From assembly GCA_031276435.1 (NCBI GenBank), contig JAISNB010000100.1:1-10188 (forward strand): a stretch of 10,188 bases of DNA, given 5' to 3'. Every line of letters begins with the position of its first letter. Within the stretch, counting starts at the first letter, position 1. The translations under genes were made by a program, and so were the position numbers. The notes under the pieces are model-generated. The model did no database searches and was not told the origin of the DNA. It worked only from the letters and a program-made list of their open reading frames with translations. This document shows, in pieces, positions 5,127 through 10,188 of the stretch. Origin of the DNA: Burkholderiaceae bacterium (lineage in GTDB: Bacteria > Pseudomonadota > Gammaproteobacteria > Burkholderiales > Burkholderiaceae_C).

Positions 5127-7427
5127 ATGCCTCACAACACGCATCCAGAAGACAAACACACCGAACTGCGCCGCGCCGCACTGCACTATCACGAGCATCC
5201 GGTGCCCGGCAAGATTGCCATTGCGCCGACCAAGCAACTGGTCAACCAGCGCGATCTGGCCATGGCCTACAGTCCCGGCGTGGCCGCGCCGTGCGAAGAG
5301 ATTGTGCAAGACCCGTCCGCCGCGTTCCGCTACACCGCGCGTGGCAATTTGGTGGGCGTGGTCACCAACGGTACGGCGGTGCTGGGGCTGGGCGACATCG
5401 GGCCGCTGGCGGGCAAGCCGGTCATGGAAGGCAAGGGCGTGCTGTTCAAGAAGTTCTCGGGCATCGATGTGTTCGACATCGAGATCAACGAGAAAGACCC
5501 GGACAAACTGGTGGAAATCATTGCCGCACTGGAGCCTACGTTTGGCGGCATCAATCTGGAGGACATCAAGGCGCCCGATTGCTTTTACATCGAGCGCAAG
5601 CTGCGCAAGCGCCTGAACATTCCGGTGTTTCACGATGACCAGCACGGCACGGCCATTGTGGTGGGCGCGGCTGTGCTCAACGGCCTGAAGGTGGTCGGCA
5701 AGCGCATCGAAGAGGTCAAACTGGTGGCCTCGGGCGCGGGCGCGGCGGCGCTGGCCTGCATTGGCCTGCTGGTCAAATTGGGGCTTAGGCGCGAACACAT
5801 CTGGGTGACCGACATCAAAGGCCTGGTCTACGAGGGCCGCACCGAACTGATGGATCCGGACAAGGCCATCTACGCGCAAAAAACCGATCAGCGCACGCTG
5901 GCTGAGGTCATCGAGAACGCCGACGTGTTTTTGGGCCTGTCGGCTGGCAAAGTGCTCAAGCCCGACATGGTGGCAAAAATGGCCGCGCGTCCCATCATTT
6001 TGGCGCTGGCCAATCCCACGCCGGAAATCTCGCCCGAAGAGGTCAAGGCCGTGCGCGGCGACGCCATCATGGCCACGGGCCGCACGGATTACCCCAACCA
6101 GGTCAACAACGTGCTGTGCTTTCCGTACATCTTTCGCGGCGCGCTCGACTGCGAGGCCACCACCATCACCGACGAGATGGAAATCGCTGCCGTGCACGCC
6201 ATTGCCGATCTGGCCCAGGCCGAACAAAGCGAAGTGGTGGCGCGCGCCTACGTGGGCGAACACCTGGCCTTCGGGCCGGAATACCTGATTCCCAAGCCGT
6301 TCGATCCGCGCCTGATGATCAAGATTGCCCCGGCCGTGGCCGAAGCCGCCGCGCAAAGCGGCGTGGCGCAGCGCCCCATCGCCGATCTGGAAGCCTACCG
6401 GCAAAAGCTGCAAACCTTTGTCTACGCCTCGGGCACAACCATGAAGCCCATCATCGCCGCCGTGCGCACAGCCACCAAAAAGCGCGTGGCCTATGCCGAA
6501 GGCGAGGACGAGCGCGTGCTGCGCGCGGCGCAAATTGTGGTGGACGAGAAAATCGCCCGGCCCACACTCATTGGCCGACCAGCCATCATCGGCCAGCGCA
6601 TCGAAAAATTCGGACTGCGCCTGCGCGAAGGCGTGGACTACGATGTGGTCAACACCGAACGCGACCCGCGCTACCGCAGCTTCTGGCAAACCTACCACGA
6701 GCTTGGCAAGCGCAAGGGCGTCACCGTATCCGTGGCGAAAATCGAAATGCGCCGCCGACTCACGCTGATCGGCTCCATGCTGCTGCGTTGCGGCGACGTG
6801 GACGGACTCATTTGCGGCACCTGGGGCACCAACGGCCTGCACCTGAACTACATCGACCAAGTCATCGGCCTGCGCGAAGGCGCCAAAACCTACGCATGCA
6901 TGAACGGGTTGATGCTGCCGGGCCGCCAGATATTCCTGGCCGACACACACGTCAACTACGACCCATCGGCCTGGCAACTGGCCGAAATCACCATCATGGC
7001 CGCGGAGGAAATGATCCGCTTCGGCCTCAAACCCAAGGCCGCGCTGCTCTCGCACTCCAACTTTGGCTCATCCCGAGAGCCGAGCGCCGTCAAAATGCGC
7101 GAAGCCCTGATTCTGGCGCAAGAAAAAGCGCCCTGGCTGGAAGTGGACGGCGAAATGCATGGCGACGTGGCGCTCGACGGCGCGCAGCGCAGCGCCGTCC
7201 TGCCCGACGCCACACTGGCCGGTGACGCCAACCTGCTGGTCTTTCCCAGCCTGGACGCCGCCAACATCGCCTACAACTTGCTCAAAACCGCCGCGGGCGG
7301 CAACATCGCCATCGGCCCCATCCTTCTGGGCGCGGCAAAACCCGTGCACATCCTCACGGCCAGCACCACTGTCAGGCGCATCGTGAACATGACCGCGCTC
7401 ACCGTGGCCGAAGCCAACACCCAGTAG
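5127..7427 (+). CDS. maeB: NADP-dependent malic enzyme, MaeB type with phosphotransacetylase-like domain
   Basis: It converts malate and NADP+ to pyruvate, CO2 and NADPH in the cytoplasm, linking C4 acids to pyruvate and supplying NADPH. The 766-residue product aligns along its whole length with E. coli MaeB (759 residues) as I recall it. The malic enzyme part (about 12-430) has Tyr48 in AMAYSPGVAAPC, Lys103 in MEGKGVLFKKF, metal ligands in INLEDIKAPD (Glu145, Asp146) and VFHDDQHGTA (Asp171), and the nucleotide-binding SGAGAAA (202-208). The C-terminal part (about 436-755) resembles phosphate acetyl/butyryl transferase, ending VRRIVNM; in E. coli this domain is regulatory and senses acetyl-CoA. 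The ATG at 5127 was chosen because homology starts there (ELRRAALHYHEHPVPGKI); no clear Shine-Dalgarno is visible. The frame is intact. It stands alone between two gaps. Confidence 0.97.
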   Translation: MPHNTHPEDKHTELRRAALHYHEHPVPGKIAIAPTKQLVNQRDLAMAYSPGVAAPCEEIVQDPSAAFRYTARGNLVGVVTNGTAVLGLGDIGPLAGKPVMEGKGVLFKKFSGIDVFDIEINEKDPDKLVEIIAALEPTFGGINLEDIKAPDCFYIERKLRKRLNIPVFHDDQHGTAIVVGAAVLNGLKVVGKRIEEVKLVASGAGAAALACIGLLVKLGLRREHIWVTDIKGLVYEGRTELMDPDKAIYAQKTDQRTLAEVIENADVFLGLSAGKVLKPDMVAKMAARPIILALANPTPEISPEEVKAVRGDAIMATGRTDYPNQVNNVLCFPYIFRGALDCEATTITDEMEIAAVHAIADLAQAEQSEVVARAYVGEHLAFGPEYLIPKPFDPRLMIKIAPAVAEAAAQSGVAQRPIADLEAYRQKLQTFVYASGTTMKPIIAAVRTATKKRVAYAEGEDERVLRAAQIVVDEKIARPTLIGRPAIIGQRIEKFGLRLREGVDYDVVNTERDPRYRSFWQTYHELGKRKGVTVSVAKIEMRRRLTLIGSMLLRCGDVDGLICGTWGTNGLHLNYIDQVIGLREGAKTYACMNGLMLPGRQIFLADTHVNYDPSAWQLAEITIMAAEEMIRFGLKPKAALLSHSNFGSSREPSAVKMREALILAQEKAPWLEVDGEMHGDVALDGAQRSAVLPDATLAGDANLLVFPSLDAANIAYNLLKTAAGGNIAIGPILLGAAKPVHILTASTTVRRIVNMTALTVAEANTQ

Positions 7428-7524
7428 CGCAGCGGCCCGCCCCCGCAGCCCATAGGGAGCTACATAGCGGAAAGAGGGTTCGGGAAAGCGGACAGTGATT
7501 GTTTCCGCAAACCCCAAAAACGCG

Positions 7525-7560
7525 CGTCATTGCGAGGGGCCTTGGCCCCGTGACAATCCA
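7525..7560. repeat. Palindromic interspersed element, copy 2 (inverted)
   Basis: CGTCATTGCGAG, a perfect core stem GGGGCC-TT-GGCCCC (7536-7549) and GTGACAATCCA. Its reverse complement aligns with 1308-1342 over the full length, differing mainly inside the core stem, where changes keep the pairing. Such compensation suggests that the folded form is what matters. Confidence 0.78.
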
Positions 7561-7632
7561 TACGGCGTTTGCGCAGGGACGCCGTTTTTTGGGTACACGC
7601 CCCCGGCCCGCAGGCGGCAAGCGCCATCTTCC

Positions 7633-7662
7633 GCAGGGGCGGGTTTCAAACCCGCCCCCTGC
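7633..7662. repeat. 15-bp hairpin repeat
   Basis: GCAGGGGCGGGTTT (7633-7646) pairs with AAACCCGCCCC(C)TGC (7648-7662) around a single C, with one bulged base. No T-run follows. It is of the GGGCGGGTTTCAAACCCGCCC type that occurs as dispersed repeats in many high-GC genomes. Confidence 0.75.
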
Positions 7663-7694
7663 GCGCTCGCACGGGGAAACGCACGAGAAAAACC

Positions 7695-7730
7695 AGCGGG
7701 CAAGGATGCCCACGCTCCCAGATATATCTG
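7695..7730. repeat. Short hairpin with adjoining 12-bp palindrome
   Basis: GGGCA-AGGA-TGCCC (7698-7711), with outer AGC/GCT pairing across a two-base bulge, is followed by the perfect palindrome CAGATATATCTG (7719-7730), the only AT-rich patch in the area. The first part is a common interspersed motif; the palindrome may be a protein site or chance. Confidence 0.5.
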
Positions 7731-7960
7731 CCTGCTGTGTAGATACCTATGCTGGCAGCCACCACGCGCGGGCAAGCGCGGCCTGTTTGCCGGGGCGCTT
7801 GCGCTGGGGACAGCAAGCGGTAAAAGCGCGCGGCCCGTCTGCGTCGCGCGCGCCGTGTGATCCGCGCAATCTCCCCGCTGGCGCCAGGCCCATTCCTCAG
7901 GCAAACGCGCGCACCCAAACCGGCCTTGCGGAATGATTTGCCTGTTTTTTGGGCAAGTCC

Positions 7961-7989
7961 TTGCAATTTGGCCTGCCTTGCCGCATACT
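7961..7989 (+). promoter_or_regulatory. Candidate promoter of the RNase-barstar operon
   Basis: TTGCAA (7961-7966) and CATACT (7984-7989) lie 17 bases apart. Transcription would start near 7997, leaving a leader of about 43 bases. An inverted repeat GCAAG-TC-CTTGC (7953-7964) overlaps the -35 and could be an operator. The match is fair (four of six in each box). Confidence 0.45.
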
Positions 7990-8039
7990 AGCGGCTTGCT
8001 TTTTCGGGTTGACCAGCCGGTTTCCGAAAGGTGTTTTTC

Positions 8040-8455
8040 ATGGTGCGAACAGCGGCATCGCGTGCGATCCGGATTGTTTCGCTGGCGTTGCTGCTGTGCG
8101 CGCCCCTGTCCCAGGCGGGCGGGGAAGCGCAGACTTGGCGGCAACAAGAGCAGGCAACAGCCGAATCGGCCTTCATTGCCCTGGCCGATCTGCCCAGTCA
8201 GGGGCGCAAGACCTATCGCCTGATTCTTCAGGGCGGGCCTTTCCCCCACGACAAGGACGGAACGGTCTTTGGCAATCGCGAGGGCCTGCTGCCAGCCATG
8301 AAACGCGGCTACTACCGCGAATACACCGTCGAAACCCCTGGTTTGCGCAACCGTGGCGCCAGACGCATTGTGTGTGGCGGCCCCGAGCCAACCCGGCCCA
8401 AAGCCTGTTATTACACCAGCGATCATTACTCGAATTTCCGAAGGATCATCGAATG
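8040..8455 (+). CDS. Secreted guanyl-specific ribonuclease (RNase Sa/barnase class)
   Basis: This is a small extracellular or periplasmic endoribonuclease of the microbial N1/T1/Sa/barnase family, which cuts single-stranded RNA after G. The frame closes with TGA at 8454-8456. The 138-residue product has a classic signal peptide (basic MVRTAASRAIR, hydrophobic 12-22, cleavage likely after LSQA at 26). The mature domain follows RNase Sa closely: GGPFPHDKDGTVF (65-77), the guanine-binding FGNRE (77-81), YYREYTV with general base Glu94, GARRI with Arg105 and Arg109, and the catalytic His129 in SDHY. All catalytic residues are present, so it should be active. The ATG at 8040 has AAAGG (8027-8031) eight bases ahead; GTG 8031 is less likely. 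The stop overlaps the start of a barstar gene as ATGA, so the two are translationally coupled. Role could be nutrient scavenging or competition. Confidence 0.93.
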
Positions 8456-8962
8456 AAGGCGCTCGAACAGTTTCAGCCAGCCTCGCCTCTGGCACCCGCA
8501 GCCGATTTTTCAACCCCGGAGAAAGCCGCCAAAATGGACGCGCTCGTTCGCCAACCCAAGGAAGAGGCGCCCCTCAAAGGCGTGCGCCCCAACATCGTGC
8601 AATCGATACGCGCCTACCACGCGTATGACCTGCACAACGCCGCCCAGCAACTGGGACAACACTTTCTCTACGCCAACCTGGCGCAGGCCCAGACCAAGCA
8701 GGACGTGCTGGAAATGATCGCGCAGCAATTCACGCTGCCGCCGCACTTTGGCCGCAACTTTGACGCGCTCTACGACTGCATGACCGACCCGCTGCACAAA
8801 TCGGGGCCACAGCCGGGCTTTGTCGTCGTGCTCGAACACATTCCCGCCACCACCAAATTCGACAAGGAAGCGCGCGAGCAACTGCTCGACATCTTCCGCG
8901 ACACCGCCGAATACTGGGCCGACAGGAAAATACCCTTCCGGTGTTTCTATTCTTTTCTGTAG
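8453..8962 (+). CDS. Barstar-family ribonuclease inhibitor with N-terminal extension
   Basis: It should bind and block the RNase encoded just upstream before export, protecting cytoplasmic RNA. The barstar domain is residues 71-169: a first strand FLYANL (71-76), LPPHFGRNFDALYDCMTD (95-112), a central strand FVVVLE (123-128), a helix EAREQLLDIFRD (139-150) and the closing FRCFYSF. Relative to Bacillus barstar, Asn102, Asp104 and the key Asp108 match Asn33, Asp35 and Asp39, whereas Tyr29 is His98 and Trp38 is Tyr107. Residues 1-70 are extra: a Pro/Ala-rich stretch, then GVRPNIVQSIRAYH; classical barstar has about 90 residues. There is no signal peptide, so it stays in the cytoplasm. The start at 8453 is set by AAGGA (8441-8445) and the ATGA overlap with the RNase stop; the longer open frame upstream is a shadow of the RNase gene. 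Confidence 0.92.
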   Translation: MKALEQFQPASPLAPAADFSTPEKAAKMDALVRQPKEEAPLKGVRPNIVQSIRAYHAYDLHNAAQQLGQHFLYANLAQAQTKQDVLEMIAQQFTLPPHFGRNFDALYDCMTDPLHKSGPQPGFVVVLEHIPATTKFDKEAREQLLDIFRDTAEYWADRKIPFRCFYSFL

Positions 8963-8996
8963 CCCGTTCTGCATCCACCGGCCAAGCAGAACGGGC
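8962..8996 (+). terminator. 11-bp perfect hairpin at the barstar stop codon
   Basis: GCCCGTTCTGC (8962-8972) and GCAGAACGGGC (8986-8996) pair perfectly across a 13-base loop. The stem begins with the last base of the TAG stop. There is no T-run, so it may protect the mRNA end or cause partial termination rather than act as a full terminator. Confidence 0.55.
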
Positions 8997-9069
8997 GCAC
9001 CAGGCCCCGGGCGCAGTCACCCATGGCGGCGCTGCCCCAAACAGCGCACTCGACCAGGGTGGCGAGAAA

Positions 9070-9162
9070 ATGCCCACCGACAAACTGGTTGACATCTCCG
9101 CGCTGGCGCTGCGCATGAGCAGCCCCTTCAACCCCGGCTACTGGCTCGCTGCCGCCGCCTGA
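9070..9162 (+). CDS. Possible 30-residue ORF after barstar
   Basis: ATG 9070 to TGA 9162 encodes MPTDKLVDISALALRMSSPF and ten more residues ending in WLAAAA. It lies between barstar and the operon terminator and reads in the same direction. The start is preceded by GGTGGCGAGAAA, a weak ribosome site that also belongs to a degenerate repeat copy. No family is recognised; it may be chance. Confidence 0.2.
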   Translation: MPTDKLVDISALALRMSSPFNPGYWLAAAA

Positions 9163-9208
9163 CCGGCGCGCGCTGCGGCATTGTCGCCCTGCGCCGCCGC
9201 CAACCCGC

Positions 9209-9239
9209 AAAAGGCTGCCCGCCACGGGCGGCTTTTTTT
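9209..9239 (+). terminator. Rho-independent terminator, shared by convergent units
   Basis: GCTGCCCG (9214-9221), loop CCA, CGGGCGGC (9225-9232) with one G-T pair, then seven T (9233-9239), and AAAA ahead of the stem (9209-9212) can extend the pairing. It ends the RNase-barstar transcript on the plus strand. On the minus strand a TTTT run also follows the stem, so it can serve the Nit gene, whose stop lies 20 bases away. Confidence 0.9.
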
Positions 9240-9258
9240 GCGCAGTACCATCCCAAAA

Positions 9259-10080
9259 TCAGCGCAACACGCGGTGCGCCAACGCGGGCAAGCGCGCGCG
9301 TTGCGCCGCCATGGCGGCGGCATCCAGATCGGCCAGCGCCAGCCCCGGCCCTTCAGCATGCAGGGCCAGCACCTGCCCCCAGGCGTCAATCACCATGCTG
9401 CGGCCCCAAGTCTGGCGGCCATTTTCATGTACCCCACCCTGCGCCGCCGCCACTACGCAGCACAAATTCTCGATGGCCCGCGCGCGCAGCAGCACATCCC
9501 AATGCGCTTGCCCCGTCACGTGGGTAAAGGCGCTGGGCACCAGCAACAAATCCGCCCCCTGCGCCGACAAGGCGCGGTACAACTCGGGAAAACGCAAGTC
9601 ATAGCAAACGCTCAAACCCACGCGCCACACATGACCATCGCGCGACGGCAAATCGAACCACGCGGGCGCGCGACCCGCCTGCAAAGTGGCGGCCTCGTCG
9701 TAGCCGCGCGCGCCATCGTCGAACTTGAACAAATGAATCTTGTCATACGCCGCCACGCGCTCGCCATGCGGATTGAACACCAGCGCCGCATTGCGCACCC
9801 GCTGACCTGGCGGTTCGGTAGACAGCGGCACCGTACCGCCCGCAACCCACAGCCCCAGCGCCCGCGCCTGCCCGGCCAGCCAGTGCTGCAACGGGCCATC
9901 GCCCAACGGCTCCGCAATGGCGAGCTTGCTGGCATCGTCCTGACCCATCAGGCAAAAATACTCGGGCAGCACAGCCAACTCAGCGCCTTGTGTGGCAGCT
10001 TGCGCCAGCAGCCCTTGCGCGACACGCAGATTGGCATCCAGTGCGCAGCCAGAAACCATTTGAAGCGCGGCAACTTTCAT
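9259..10080 (-). CDS. Carbon-nitrogen hydrolase, Nit subfamily amidase
   Basis: The 273-residue cytoplasmic enzyme belongs to the nitrilase superfamily. The catalytic Glu-Lys-Cys triad is visible: Glu40 in LAVLPEYF, Lys114 in YDKIHLFKF and Cys159 in SVCYDLRFPELYR. The last motif and the supporting VPSAFTHVTGQAHW and RAIEN segments are typical of the Nit1/Nit2 group, whose members hydrolyse deaminated glutathione or omega-amidate side products of transamination (metabolite repair); the exact substrate cannot be read from sequence. The start at 10080 (MKVAALQM) fits the family, and a purine-rich site, GGGGGAAGGGG on the minus strand, lies just ahead of it; the frame is open further upstream to 10176, but without family similarity. 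It converges on the RNase-barstar operon with a shared terminator. It may be co-transcribed with a gene beyond the right edge, about 100 bases away. Confidence 0.94.
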   Translation of the reverse strand: MKVAALQMVSGCALDANLRVAQGLLAQAATQGAELAVLPEYFCLMGQDDASKLAIAEPLGDGPLQHWLAGQARALGLWVAGGTVPLSTEPPGQRVRNAALVFNPHGERVAAYDKIHLFKFDDGARGYDEAATLQAGRAPAWFDLPSRDGHVWRVGLSVCYDLRFPELYRALSAQGADLLLVPSAFTHVTGQAHWDVLLRARAIENLCCVVAAAQGGVHENGRQTWGRSMVIDAWGQVLALHAEGPGLALADLDAAAMAAQRARLPALAHRVLR

Positions 10081-10188
10081 GACCCCTTCCCCCAAGAAAT
10101 TAAACAAACCCGGTGCGCCCCAAAGAGCGCCCCAAACCATCCCGTCAATCAAGCCACAAAAGCCAGACAACGCCACAGGATTTTGGCC

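Larger units (their letters stand above)
7428..8039. other. Repeat-rich gap between maeB and the RNase operon
   Basis: No credible gene. The long frames on both strands are translations of palindromic repeats. It contains an inverted copy of the 1308 element (7525-7560), a 15-bp hairpin (7633-7662), a short hairpin with a flanking palindrome (7695-7730) and, at its right end, the RNase promoter candidate. GCGGAAA (7467-7473) and TTTCCGC (7502-7508) could pair across 28 bases after maeB, but there is no T-run, so no convincing maeB terminator was found. Confidence 0.75.

Noticed and set aside
5109..7055. 648-codon minus-strand frame opposite maeB
   Set aside because: It is the antisense of a clearly conserved gene in a high-GC genome, rich in His/Ala/Gln/Arg without recognisable domains.
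1308..7560. Composite transposon bounded by the inverted palindromic elements
   Set aside because: The flanked genes are housekeeping, there is no transposase and no target duplication was seen; the elements look like dispersed REP-type repeats.
7495..7966. Frames on both strands in the maeB-RNase spacer
   Set aside because: They are translations of palindromic repeats, with no ribosome site or recognised family.
7949..8452. Long open frame extending the barstar gene upstream
   Set aside because: It runs antiphase through the RNase gene; the barstar start at 8453 has a good ribosome site and the ATGA coupling with the RNase stop.
10081..10188. End of an upstream gene at the right edge, minus strand
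   Set aside because: A 13-codon stretch ending in TGA near 10149 could be a C-terminus, but it is too short to support any call.

Overview
The window looks like chromosome of a high-GC betaproteobacterium, most likely Burkholderiales and Comamonadaceae-like. The reasons are an IPTL-CTERM-type surface protein, a purB / glutathione S-transferase divergent pair, a 766-residue MaeB-type malic enzyme, a DUF2061 protein, a Nit-type amidase and many short palindromic GC-rich interspersed repeats. The genus is an inference, not something seen directly.

Layout from left to right. Positions 1-118 are a perfect heptanucleotide tandem array (CGGCAAT, 16 full copies plus a partial one) that runs off the left edge. 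It is followed by an AT-rich leader and a gene for an exported L-type-lectin-like protein with a C-terminal IPTL-CTERM-like sorting tail (199-1146). A repeat-rich gap follows (1147-1648). Then comes purB (adenylosuccinate lyase, minus strand, 1649-3028), divergent from a glutathione S-transferase gene (3205-3837) that ends in a textbook rho-independent terminator. The gap 3950-4351 has no clear protein gene but holds a possible minus-strand small RNA, a 10-bp-spaced direct repeat and a hairpin. A small DUF2061 membrane protein gene follows (4352-4606). After another gap with a repeat copy comes maeB (5127-7427), then a third repeat-rich gap (7428-8039).

The most notable locus is 8040-8962. 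It is a two-gene operon encoding a secreted guanyl-specific ribonuclease of the RNase Sa/barnase class, overlapping by ATGA with a cytoplasmic barstar-type inhibitor that carries a roughly 70-residue N-terminal extension. The RNase has a signal peptide and the inhibitor has none, so the pair fits an exported nuclease with self-protection. It has its own promoter candidate and a strong terminator at 9209-9239, which also works for the convergent Nit-family amidase gene (9259-10080, minus strand).

The housekeeping genes (purine synthesis, C4 carbon metabolism, glutathione-linked functions) do not form one pathway; they are single-gene units separated by repeat-filled spacers. The accessory interest lies in the tandem array beside a surface lectin gene, the RNase/barstar pair and the repeat families.
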